From an uncultured bacterium (GTDB lineage Bacteria; Pseudomonadota; Alphaproteobacteria; Rhodospirillales; Rhodospirillaceae): DNA of 5,577 nt. The notes beneath the pieces are model-generated. The model searched no databases, was not told where the DNA came from, and saw only the letters and a list, made by a program, of their open reading frames with translations. The first letter of the stretch is position 1. Every line of letters begins with the position of its first letter. A program made the translations under genes and the position numbers. The stretch covers positions 1 to 5,577 of the forward strand of contig CAITZE010000324.1 of NCBI GenBank assembly GCA_903896775.1, in the 5' to 3' direction. Of this stretch, positions 1 to 5,577 are shown piece by piece.

Positions 1-1852
1 CATGCCCTGCCGGAAGCGCGGCATGGCAGCGGTGTTCTACGACAAATGGAGCCTGCCGCCGCGTATGCGGACCGTCGAGTTTCCGACCGGCGCTCAAGGC
101 CGCGATAAACGCGCTGCGCTTTTGGGCGAGGGCGGTGATTACGGACTCACGGGTTTGCGTTCGCGCCTGGCTTACCGTCCGCCTGCGACCGCCGCCAAAG
201 ACCTCAAAGCTTATTGGGGATATGGCGCCTCTGTGTTGGCGCCGGTCTTCGCCGGTTTCGCGCGCTGGATGGTGGCCGAGAGCGCAGGTGCTGAGCGGAT
301 TTTCGGCCTCATGCGCGAAGGGCGCTTCCTGAAGCGTGTTGTCGAGGCGACCGCTGCGCAACTTGGTGAGACGCGTAAGGTTGAAGAGTTATGGCTGTCC
401 CGTCGCGCCGTAGCGCGCGCAGCACTTTACGCCGACGATCTCAGTCTGTTGCCGGATGCGATCCTATTGACGCCGGGCACAACCTTGCCCGCCATTCTCG
501 AAGGCCTCGGTTTGAGCCAAGCTGATCTTGCGGGCGTATTGCCGGCGAACTTCTCGCTCACGCAACCCGATTCTTTGCCGATGTTGAATCAAGCCATCGT
601 TTTAACGCCGGCCTTGAAGGATAAGGTGGTGGCGAAGTCGGCGTATCTGCGCGCCAATTTGCTGAAAGGCCTCGCCAAGCAAATCGACACCACCAAGCCG
701 CAAAATCTGACCGTTCTGGATTTGGGCTATGCCGCCACCATTCAGACGGTGTTGGCGCGTATTTTGAGACGCGAAGGTAGCCCCGTGACGTTCACCGGGC
801 TTTATCTTGCGCTCAACGACAAGGCCATGGGCAATACCCGCGATGGCGCCGATTTGCGCGCCTATCTCAGTAACGAGGGTTATCAGGGCGGCACAGCCGC
901 GCTGTTGTCACGCACACCTGATGTGCTGGAACATGCCAGCATGTGCCGCGAAGGCAGCCTCGAAGGATACGACGACGCCGGCGAAAAGGTGTTGCTGCCC
1001 AATCAGCGCGATGCCGCGCAGCTTGTGCAAATGGAAGCGGTGCAGGAAGGCATCATGGCCGGCGTTGCGGCCATCAACCGCCTTCTGGGCAGCCTCGAAA
1101 CCACACCCGCGAGTGCAGCACCGTTGCGCGCTCAAATCGCCGCGATCATTTCCGGCGCGCTGCTGTCGCCCACCACCGAGGAAGCTGCCGCTATCGGAAG
1201 CTGGAAGCACGAAGCCAATTTCGATGTCACCGATGTGCGTCGTCTGTTCGATTTGTCCTTCAGCCCGGCCGAGCTGGAATATCGCGGCTGGCCGTCGTTG
1301 CAGAGTTTAGGACGCCATCATGTGTACTGGCCGGCGGCGGCGCTGACAGCGGTAAATGCCTTCATTGGCGCAAGCTACGCCCGCGCTGTCGACGATACTT
1401 ACGATGCCACACGCCTGACTTCCGGGCCGCTCCTGGGTGGCTTGACGATTTGCCCCGACCTGGGAGCGGGCTTTGACACCAAGCGCCAAGGCGTAGTGTC
1501 GTTGACTCTGAATGCCTTCGGCCGCGGCGAAATCCAGACCATGGTTAAACCCTTTGGTCCTGAAGCTTACTGGCGTCTGCGCCTGACGTGGCCCGATGCG
1601 CTCGCCATCGTGCAGATCGATGCTGCCGTGGGTGAGTATGTCGGCGAGCGCGAACGCCGCCCGGCGGAATTGCGCCCGCCCGCCTGGACCGGCGGCTTCA
1701 AAATTCTCCCTGGCATCTACCTCATTGAGCCCGGCAAACCGGCGGAAGTTATCATCGCGCTGAATACGCCGCCGGCATGGCCCCACGGGCTGGAGCTGAC
1801 ATTGCGCTTCAAATACCTCAAGCTTGAGCAGGTGTTCGGAGCGCGTTCATGA
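1..1852 (+). CDS. HAD-superfamily hydrolase-like protein (COG5610 type), 5'-truncated by window edge
   Basis: The frame is open from the left edge to the TGA at 1850-1852, giving 616 residues from an ATG at position 2 that is probably internal. The opening residues (PCRKRGMAAVFYDKW) resemble the end of a HAD domain, where a motif IV aspartate is followed by a 'G-alpha-V' strand, so the catalytic N-terminal part should lie upstream. Residues 74-114 (YGASVLAPVFAGFARWM, then ERIFGLMREGRFLKRVV), 130-137 (LWLSRRAV) and 238-255 (VLDLGYAATIQTVLARIL) match my recollection of the conserved blocks after the HAD domain in COG5610 proteins. Residues about 495-605 look rich in beta strands and may be a separate C-terminal domain. 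I see no signal peptide or membrane segment. Such proteins usually sit in capsule or LPS loci, and the next gene is a glycosyltransferase overlapping by 4 bp, which fits. The biochemical role of the family is not established; a phosphatase or glycan-assembly role is inference. Family call fairly sure, function unsure. Confidence 0.72.
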   Translation, partial: MPCRKRGMAAVFYDKWSLPPRMRTVEFPTGAQGRDKRAALLGEGGDYGLTGLRSRLAYRPPATAAKDLKAYWGYGASVLAPVFAGFARWMVAESAGAERIFGLMREGRFLKRVVEATAAQLGETRKVEELWLSRRAVARAALYADDLSLLPDAILLTPGTTLPAILEGLGLSQADLAGVLPANFSLTQPDSLPMLNQAIVLTPALKDKVVAKSAYLRANLLKGLAKQIDTTKPQNLTVLDLGYAATIQTVLARILRREGSPVTFTGLYLALNDKAMGNTRDGADLRAYLSNEGYQGGTAALLSRTPDVLEHASMCREGSLEGYDDAGEKVLLPNQRDAAQLVQMEAVQEGIMAGVAAINRLLGSLETTPASAAPLRAQIAAIISGALLSPTTEEAAAIGSWKHEANFDVTDVRRLFDLSFSPAELEYRGWPSLQSLGRHHVYWPAAALTAVNAFIGASYARAVDDTYDATRLTSGPLLGGLTICPDLGAGFDTKRQGVVSLTLNAFGRGEIQTMVKPFGPEAYWRLRLTWPDALAIVQIDAAVGEYVGERERRPAELRPPAWTGGFKILPGIYLIEPGKPAEVIIALNTPPAWPHGLELTLRFKYLKLEQVFGARS

Positions 1853-2730
1853 GTGCAAACCGCCTTTGCATGGTGACGACCAATTTCAATTACGGCGCAT
1901 ATCTCGACGACTGCATGCGCTCGGTCCTCTCCAGCAAAGGCGCTGAACGTGTCGACTACATCGTCATGGACGGCGGCTCGACCGACAACTCGCTCGACGT
2001 CATTAAAAGCCATGCGCCGAAGCTCGCGCACTGGCAGAGCGAACGCGATGCCGGCATGTATCATGCCATTCAGGCGGGCTTCGCCAAATCGGATGCGCCC
2101 TATATGGGCTGGCTGAATTCCGACGATCAGCTGGCGCCCTGGGCTATTCAAAGCGTGCTCGATATTTTCGATCAGTTGCCGCACGTGCGCTGGATCACGT
2201 CGCGCTTTCCCATGCAGGCGCGTAAAGACGGCGTGGTGATCAAGGCCGACTTCCTGCCTGGTGTCGACAACTGGGGGTTCTTCAACGGCGAATATGTGCG
2301 CTCGCTCGGTCTGCCATCATCGGGCTGGATTGTGCAGGACTGCACCTTCTGGCGGCGCGATCTGTGGGACGAAGTGGGCGGTGAATTCGACCTGTCGCTG
2401 AAGCTCGCGGGCGATTTTGAGCTGTGGGCGCGCTTCATCCAGAGGACCGATCTTTATGTCGTGCCGGTGCCCTTTGGCATCTATCGCTTCCACGGCGCCA
2501 ACGCCGCTATTGCGCAACGCGATGTCTATCGCGACGAATGCGTAAAGGTGCTGCAACGCTATACGCCGATCATTCCGGAAGATATGAAACGCCTCAGCGA
2601 CCGCGTGATCGCCAAACATTTGAAGGCGATTGGCTTCGGCCATCTGGTTGACAAAGCCATGGGCCCGGCGCTGAAGACCATCCTCTTCAATCATGCCGAA
2701 GGCCGCTACTTCACCCACGAGCAAGACTAG
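1849..2730 (+). CDS. Family 2 glycosyltransferase (GT-A fold, WfgS-like)
   Basis: This 293-residue cytoplasmic protein is predicted to transfer a sugar from a nucleotide-sugar donor during surface polysaccharide assembly; donor and acceptor cannot be read from sequence. The GT-A signatures are clear: an N-terminal strand MVTTNFNYGAYLDDCMRSVL (8-27), DGGSTDNS (41-48), the donor-site block SERDAGMYHAI (64-74) and LNSDD (89-93) in the DXD position that would hold the metal ion. The C-terminal half has the acceptor-side block QDCTFWRRDLW (163-173) followed by GDFELWARF (188-196) and YRFHG (212-216), a combination typical of the WfgS-like GT2 group. There are no membrane helices. The start is well supported: GGAG at 1838-1841 lies 7 nt before ATG, and the start overlaps the upstream stop as ATGA, implying translational coupling. 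The length is normal for a stand-alone GT2 domain. Other sugar-transferring activities within GT2 remain possible. Confidence 0.9.
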   Translation: MSANRLCMVTTNFNYGAYLDDCMRSVLSSKGAERVDYIVMDGGSTDNSLDVIKSHAPKLAHWQSERDAGMYHAIQAGFAKSDAPYMGWLNSDDQLAPWAIQSVLDIFDQLPHVRWITSRFPMQARKDGVVIKADFLPGVDNWGFFNGEYVRSLGLPSSGWIVQDCTFWRRDLWDEVGGEFDLSLKLAGDFELWARFIQRTDLYVVPVPFGIYRFHGANAAIAQRDVYRDECVKVLQRYTPIIPEDMKRLSDRVIAKHLKAIGFGHLVDKAMGPALKTILFNHAEGRYFTHEQD

Positions 2731-2732
2731 AT

Positions 2733-3848
2733 ATGGCCGCGCGCCAGGCTCCTGACACGATCCTCGTCAGCCGGTCGCCGGGCGAAACGCGCTATGCGTT
2801 ACTGGCGGGCGAGGCGGTGGTTGAGGTCATCCATCGCCGCGACGGGGAGATGCAGCCGGGTGCGGTTTATCTGGGCCGCATCACCGCGCGCGTGCCGGGC
2901 GTCAACGCGGTCTTTGTCGAGATTGGCGATACGGTGCCGGGTGTTCTGACGATCAAACATCCGCCGCCCTTGGGCACGGCAATCGCGGTCACCGTGACCG
3001 TGCCGGCGCGCGGCGATAAGGGCGCGGAACTTAAAGTCGTTGATGTGCCTATTCCGTCCGACGCTAAAGTGCCCAGCCTTTTGCAGGTCTCATCTGAGCC
3101 GGTGACGGAATGGCTGACCTGCTACGATCAGGGCATCGCGCGCATTACCGCGACGCCACGCCGTGAAGCTCAACGCTTGCGTACGATGTTGGGTCCTGCC
3201 GTGACGGTAGGTGATGATGATGGCGATCTCTTCGCTGCCGAAGGTGTGGACGAGGCCATTGAAGCGGGCTTGCAACAGGTCGTGCCGCTGCCGTCCGGTG
3301 GCAGCCTGATCATCGAGCATACCGCAGCGGTGGTCGCCATCGACGTCAACTCGGGCCCGTCCGATCCCGGCCAAGCCAACGGCGAAGCGATTGTCGCGGT
3401 CGCCGCCGAACTGCGCCGGCGCAATATCGCCGGACATATCCTGGTCGATATCATTCCCACCCGCCGCCGCGGGGTTTTACCGCGGCAGCTGGCCGAGGCC
3501 TTCAGCGACGATCCGGTGACGGCGCATATCGCCGGCCTGACGCCGCTGGGCATGATTGAACTAAGCCGCCAGCGTCTGGGGCTATCGCTGCGGGAAACCT
3601 TGTGTGATGACGCCGGCGGTTTAAGCGCGGCGAGTGTTGCCTACAGACTGCTGCGCGATGCCGTGCGATTCGCGCTCACGGAAAAAGCGGCGGGCGTCAC
3701 CGTCAGCGCTGCGCCGGAGGTGGTCGCTCTATTGAAAGGCGCGCTCAAGCCGGCCTTGGACGAGGCGCGGGATATCGTCAAAGGCGGGATCGTACTCAAC
3801 CCGCGCGCCGATTTTGCGCGCACGCGCACGGATGTGCGAGCCGCTTGA
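2733..3848 (+). CDS. rng: Ribonuclease E/G family protein, short RNase G-like form
   Basis: The 371-residue protein is a predicted single-strand-specific endoribonuclease acting in rRNA maturation or mRNA decay. The N-terminal part has an S1-like RNA-binding stretch (about 38-105: GAVYLGRITARVPGVNAVFVEIGD). The nuclease core follows: AIDVNSG at 202-208, with D204 and N206 in the positions of the E. coli RNase E metal ligands D303 and N305, then HILVDIIP (235-242), with D239 in the D346 position. The two aspartates are 35 residues apart against 43 in E. coli RNase E. The region before the core is short and lacks the recognisable 'RTA'-type 5'-phosphate sensor block. The LCEPCPxC-type zinc-link is replaced by TLCDDAGG (289-296), so only one cysteine (C291) remains. 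Short forms beside yacG are common in Alphaproteobacteria. The start lies 2 nt after the glycosyltransferase stop with only a weak ribosome binding site, suggesting translational coupling. Family sure; exact substrate and activity inferred. Confidence 0.87.
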   Translation: MAARQAPDTILVSRSPGETRYALLAGEAVVEVIHRRDGEMQPGAVYLGRITARVPGVNAVFVEIGDTVPGVLTIKHPPPLGTAIAVTVTVPARGDKGAELKVVDVPIPSDAKVPSLLQVSSEPVTEWLTCYDQGIARITATPRREAQRLRTMLGPAVTVGDDDGDLFAAEGVDEAIEAGLQQVVPLPSGGSLIIEHTAAVVAIDVNSGPSDPGQANGEAIVAVAAELRRRNIAGHILVDIIPTRRRGVLPRQLAEAFSDDPVTAHIAGLTPLGMIELSRQRLGLSLRETLCDDAGGLSAASVAYRLLRDAVRFALTEKAAGVTVSAAPEVVALLKGALKPALDEARDIVKGGIVLNPRADFARTRTDVRAA

Positions 3849-3879
3849 CCTTTTGGTCCTGCGTCCCAATTATTCAGCC

Positions 3880-4116
3880 ATGACCGACGAAGCCGATCCC
3901 ACAAATCAGAATAACGATCCAAACAAACTCTCCGGTGTGCGTGTAACGGCGGCCAAGTGCGTGCGTTGCGGCCAGCCGGTGCAGCCGCGCTTTCGCCCTT
4001 TTTGCGGCCAGCGCTGCGCCGATATCGACTTAGGGACGTGGTTCACGGGCGGCTATAAGGTCGAGACCAACGACGGCCCCGATCAGAATGGAAACGAGGA
4101 CCCCGAGAAGTCCTGA
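3880..4116 (+). CDS. yacG: YacG zinc-binding protein (DNA gyrase inhibitor family)
   Basis: This small 78-residue protein has the YacG/DUF329 signature: CVRC (Cys27, Cys30), then PFCGQRC (Cys42, Cys46) and the DLGTWFTGGYKV block (50-61). The four cysteines should bind one zinc ion. In E. coli, YacG binds GyrB and inhibits DNA gyrase; that role is taken from the family and is unproven here. The tails (residues 1-17 and 62-78) are polar, asparagine-rich and acidic, and probably disordered. The chosen ATG lies 31 bp after the rng stop and fits the family length, but no clear ribosome binding site precedes it. In-frame ATG codons at 3814 and 3832, inside the end of rng, would add 22 or 16 residues unlike the family. 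It is the last gene of the forward run and is followed by a terminator. The rng-yacG neighbourhood supports both gene calls. Confidence 0.93.
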   Translation: MTDEADPTNQNNDPNKLSGVRVTAAKCVRCGQPVQPRFRPFCGQRCADIDLGTWFTGGYKVETNDGPDQNGNEDPEKS

Positions 4117-4126
4117 GCTGGCCTCC

Positions 4127-4147
4127 CGGGGATGTCCCGTCTTTTTT
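4127..4147 (+). terminator. Rho-independent terminator after yacG
   Basis: A hairpin (CGGGG, loop ATG, then TCCCG, with one G-U pair) at 4127-4139 is followed by TC and six T residues (4142-4147). It begins 10 bp after the yacG stop and ends just before the convergent dehydrogenase stop codon at 4150. An alternative longer stem pairs GGACCCCG (4098-4105) with CGGG and GTCC (4127-4137) around a 3-nt bulge, but it uses yacG codons. The T-run favours termination of forward transcription. The reverse direction has no comparable T-run after the stem. Confidence 0.65.
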
Positions 4148-4149
4148 CC

Positions 4150-4893
4150 TTATCTCACCCCGCCCGCGACCCGGATGCTTTCGCCGGTGACCCAGGCGGA
4201 CTCGTCCGAGGCCAGCCACGTCACTGCCGGCGCGATATCTTCCGGCTTTCCCAGACGGCCCGTTGGCGAACGCGAGATGAAGAAGTCACGGGCATCGCCT
4301 CCGAAGAGGTGCGTCGTGCCTTCGCTGTCGGTTGGCCCCGGATTGACGGAATTGACGCGGATTTTCTTTGGCGCGAGTTCGAGGGCCAAATTGCGGGTGA
4401 TCGAATCCACGGCGGCCTTGGTGGCCGAATAGACGGTAGCATTGGGCATGGCGTTGCTGCTGACCACCGAGCTGACGTTGATGATGCTGCCGCCCTGATC
4501 GCCGAAAGTTTTGGCGGCTTCTTGGTTGGTGAGGATCGTGCCAAGCACGTTGGTGTCGAACTGGCGGCGATATTCGTCCTCGGTAACGGCTTCCAGCGCA
4601 TCGAACTGGTACACGCCGGCGTTGTTGACCAGCACGTCGACCTTGCCGAAAGCTTTGGTGGCTTCGGCGAACAAGTGTTTAACGTCGGCGCTTTTGGCGA
4701 CGCTGCCGCCAACGGCGATGGCTTTGCCGCCTTTGGCTTTAATATCAGCGACAACGGTGTCGGCGCCGGTTTTGTCGGCGGCGTAATTCACGACCACGGC
4801 TGCGCCTGCGGCGGCGAGCCCCTTGGCTATCCCTGCGCCAATGCCTTTGGAGGCGCCCGTGACGACCGCGACTTTACCCTGTAATTTGCTCAT
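4150..4893 (-). CDS. SDR-family NAD(P)-dependent oxidoreductase
   Basis: A classical short-chain dehydrogenase/reductase of 247 residues, the usual family size, expected to be a soluble oligomer that interconverts a carbonyl and an alcohol using NAD(P)(H). The Rossmann motif TGASKGIG is at 12-19, NNAG at 90-93, the structural Asn at N115, and the catalytic set S142, Y155 and K159 (YSATK) is complete; NPGPT at 184-188 follows. The NY after the second strand (VVVNYAAD, 33-40) is common in NADP-using members annotated as 3-oxoacyl-ACP reductase or glucose 1-dehydrogenase, so NADPH use is likely but inferred. The C-terminus reads RVAGGVR where the family usually has an Asp before GG. The start at 4893 is chosen because KLQGKVAVVTGA gives the normal N-terminus and an AGGAG lies 8 nt upstream; the frame stays open 24 codons further, but those are not SDR-like. 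It is divergent from an ArsR-type regulator and convergent with yacG. The substrate cannot be determined. Confidence 0.93.
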   Translation of the reverse strand: MSKLQGKVAVVTGASKGIGAGIAKGLAAAGAAVVVNYAADKTGADTVVADIKAKGGKAIAVGGSVAKSADVKHLFAEATKAFGKVDVLVNNAGVYQFDALEAVTEDEYRRQFDTNVLGTILTNQEAAKTFGDQGGSIINVSSVVSSNAMPNATVYSATKAAVDSITRNLALELAPKKIRVNSVNPGPTDSEGTTHLFGGDARDFFISRSPTGRLGKPEDIAPAVTWLASDESAWVTGESIRVAGGVR

Positions 4894-4901
4894 AGCCTTT
4901 G

Positions 4902-4906
4902 CTCCT
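4902..4906 (-). promoter_or_regulatory. Ribosome binding site of the SDR gene
   Basis: Read on the minus strand this is AGGAG, 8 nt before the ATG at 4893. It supports that start over the upstream in-frame ATG at 4965, which sits next to the predicted -10 box. Confidence 0.75.
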
Positions 4907-4925
4907 GCTGTGGAGGGAAGCCCTT

Positions 4926-4948
4926 GAAATTCCGAGCTCTTGAATTTC
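4926..4948. repeat. Inverted repeat in the SDR leader
   Basis: The arms GAAATTC (4926-4932) and GAATTTC (4942-4948) are exact reverse complements and flank GAGCTC, itself a palindrome, almost at the centre. The surrounding sequence can also be read as a near-direct repeat of CTTGAAATTCC (4923-4933) and CTTGAATTTCC (4939-4949), 16 bp apart and differing at one base. The site lies between the predicted SDR transcription start and the SDR ribosome binding site. It could be a second operator or an mRNA hairpin; the sequence does not decide. Confidence 0.55.
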
Positions 4949-4964
4949 CAGGCCCCAACCCCCA

Positions 4965-4970
4965 ATTATA
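4965..4970 (-). promoter_or_regulatory. Predicted -10 box of the SDR promoter
   Basis: On the minus strand this reads TATAAT, the exact sigma70 -10 consensus, in otherwise GC-rich DNA. It would start transcription near 4958, leaving a leader of about 65 nt. No good -35 box is found at 16-18 bp spacing; that space is occupied by the palindrome at 4974-4994. A weak forward promoter (TTTCCA at 4945-4950, 16-bp spacer, TATACC at 4967-4972) could use the same AT-rich patch for the regulator gene, but this is uncertain. Confidence 0.55.
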
Positions 4971-4973
4971 CCT

Positions 4974-4994
4974 TAGTTCGGGAAACCCGAACTA
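4974..4994. promoter_or_regulatory. Perfect palindrome, probable operator of the ArsR-type regulator
   Basis: The arms TAGTTCGGG (4974-4982) and CCCGAACTA (4986-4994) are exact reverse complements separated by AAA. A 9-bp perfect arm in a 162-bp divergent intergenic region suits a homodimeric winged-helix repressor. It sits 3 bp upstream of the TATAAT box facing the dehydrogenase and covers its -35/spacer region, so a bound dimer should block that promoter. It is also 61 bp before the regulator start, allowing autoregulation. That the neighbouring regulator binds here is inference. Confidence 0.7.
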
Positions 4995-5045
4995 TTGTAC
5001 ATCGGGACATAAGGACGCTGGGATGGGGCGTCAAGGCACGGAAGC

Positions 5046-5049
5046 AGGA
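5046..5049 (+). promoter_or_regulatory. Ribosome binding site of the ArsR-type regulator
   Basis: AGGA lies 6 nt before the ATG at 5056. This favours that start over the in-frame ATGs at 4924 and 5023; the former would read through the promoter and operator. Confidence 0.65.
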
Positions 5050-5055
5050 AAAGAT

Positions 5056-5445
5056 ATGAAGCCTTTATTTCACCCCGCCGCCGGCGATATCACCGTAGAA
5101 GGCATCCTGCATGCCCTGTCGGACCCCGTGCGCGTGCGCATCTTTGCCGATATCGCCAAAGCCACTTGCGCCCAGACCTGTTCGGCCTTTCTGGAGGTCA
5201 GCGATAAGGCGATCCCGAAGTCGACGTTGTCACAGCATTTCAAGGTGCTGCGCGAGGCCGGCCTGATCCGCAGCGAGCGCAAAGGGGTAGAACTCCACAA
5301 CAGCCCCCGCTGTACCGAGCTCGAGGAACGCTTCGGCGGGTTGGTGCCGGCGATCATCGACGCCCATAAGCGCCAGATCAAACCGGCCCATAAAGCGAGC
5401 CGTAAGGTGGGCTCCAAAGCCCGGAAAAGCGCCTCAAAACCCTGA
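5056..5445 (+). CDS. ArsR-family winged helix-turn-helix transcriptional regulator
   Basis: A 129-residue DNA-binding protein of ArsR/SmtB type, expected to act as a homodimer. HALSDPVRVRIFADI (19-33) is the typical opening helix pair, and KSTLSQHFKVLREAGLI (55-71) is the recognition helix leading into the wing, with ERKGVELH (74-81). The metal motif ELCVCDL of true ArsR is absent. Instead there are Cys38 and Cys42 (CAQTC) in the helix before the reader helix and Cys86 after the wing, so metal or redox sensing is possible but not shown; related proteins without metal sites are common. Residues 104-129 form a lysine/arginine-rich, alanine/serine-containing tail, probably disordered, which could add non-specific DNA affinity. 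The gene is divergent from the dehydrogenase, with a perfect palindrome between them, so it most likely represses that gene and itself. The ligand is unknown. Family sure, target likely. Confidence 0.88.
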   Translation: MKPLFHPAAGDITVEGILHALSDPVRVRIFADIAKATCAQTCSAFLEVSDKAIPKSTLSQHFKVLREAGLIRSERKGVELHNSPRCTELEERFGGLVPAIIDAHKRQIKPAHKASRKVGSKARKSASKP

Positions 5446-5458
5446 AAAAGTCCAAGAA

Positions 5459-5492
5459 CCTCAAGGATTTCAGGTTGCCCGGCCTTTTGAGG
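5459..5492 (+). terminator. Weak hairpin after the regulator gene, possible terminator
   Basis: CCTCAAGG (5459-5466) can pair with CCTTTTGAGG (5483-5492), leaving a 2-nt bulge. A competing 5-bp stem joins AACCT (5457-5461) with AGGTT (5472-5476). Neither is followed by a T-run, so intrinsic termination is doubtful, though this is the only candidate between the regulator stop and the next promoter. Confidence 0.25.
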
Positions 5493-5500
5493 TGGATGTC

Positions 5501-5529
5501 TGGACAGACCCCCGGTTCTCTTTTATAAA
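5501..5529 (+). promoter_or_regulatory. Sigma70-type promoter facing the right edge
   Basis: TGGACA (5501-5506) matches the -35 consensus at 5 of 6 positions, the spacer is exactly 17 bp, and TATAAA (5524-5529) matches the -10 at 5 of 6. The discriminator is GC-rich (GCGCGCC from 5530), as in stringently controlled rRNA and tRNA promoters. No open reading frame with a ribosome binding site follows before the edge. The final bases GCCCGG (5572-5577) would suit the 5' acceptor strand of a tRNA, but that cannot be verified here. Confidence 0.55.
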
Positions 5530-5577
5530 GCGCGCCTTCCACGGCTTGTCCCTAAGTGGCTTTGCCCTTATGCCCGG

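Noticed and set aside
943..1476. Forward open frame of 177 codons inside the HAD-like gene
   Set aside because: Its arginine-rich, low-similarity translation is typical of a shifted frame in GC-rich coding DNA; the overlapping frame has clear family motifs.
1307..2184. Minus-strand open frames opposite the HAD-like and glycosyltransferase genes
   Set aside because: No motifs or ribosome binding sites were seen, and both lie opposite well-supported genes across their boundary.
3847..3858. Small hairpin GACC-TTTT-GGTC between rng and yacG
   Set aside because: The stem is only 4 bp and no T-run follows it; too weak to call an attenuator or terminator.
4132..4884. Long forward open frame (250 codons) antisense to the SDR gene
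   Set aside because: It is glycine/aspartate-rich with no recognisable domain, starts inside the yacG terminator, and is explained by third-position GC bias of the real minus-strand SDR gene, which has a full motif set.
4974..4994. LexA (SOS) box because of GTTC and GAAC half-sites
   Set aside because: The alphaproteobacterial LexA site is a direct repeat GTTC-N7-GTTC; here the half-sites are inverted with different spacing, and a dedicated regulator gene sits beside it.
5498..5509. GTCTG-GA-CAGAC palindrome
   Set aside because: It overlaps the -35 box and the loop is too short for an RNA hairpin of 5 bp; it is short enough to be chance, so no operator is claimed.
1..5577. CRISPR arrays, insertion sequences, rRNA or complete tRNA genes
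   Set aside because: No repeated spacer structure, transposase-like translation, terminal repeats or full cloverleaf sequence was found on either strand.

Overview
The window looks like ordinary chromosome of an alphaproteobacterium. Coding DNA is GC-rich (about 60% by eye, not computed) with strong third-position GC bias, and a short RNase E/G-type protein is followed directly by yacG, a gene order common in Alphaproteobacteria. The genus cannot be named from the sequence.

Positions 1-4116 hold four tightly packed forward genes. The first is the 3' part of a large cytoplasmic HAD-type protein (COG5610-like) of the kind found in surface-polysaccharide loci; its N-terminal phosphatase-like domain lies mostly off the left edge. 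It overlaps by 4 bp a GT2 glycosyltransferase of the WfgS-like type. Two bases further on begins an RNase E/G-family protein that lacks the zinc-link cysteines and has a shortened middle region, and then comes yacG, a four-cysteine zinc protein. A hairpin plus six T residues closes the run. Two surface-glycan genes therefore appear to share a transcript with two housekeeping genes.

Positions 4150-5445 hold a divergent pair: a classical short-chain dehydrogenase on the minus strand, convergent with yacG, and an ArsR-type winged-helix regulator on the plus strand. The 162-bp gap between their starts carries a perfect 9-bp-arm palindrome next to a TATAAT box facing the dehydrogenase, and a second inverted repeat in the dehydrogenase leader. 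The simplest reading is a regulator that represses the dehydrogenase and probably itself; the inducing signal is unknown.

Positions 5446-5577 have no convincing protein gene. They hold weak hairpins and a good sigma70-type promoter (TGGACA, 17 bp, TATAAA) with a GC-rich discriminator facing right, so a transcript, perhaps a stable RNA, probably starts here and continues beyond the window.

No clearly new biological system is visible. The most testable points are the operator architecture of the dehydrogenase/regulator pair, the linkage of glycan genes to rng-yacG, and the outgoing promoter.
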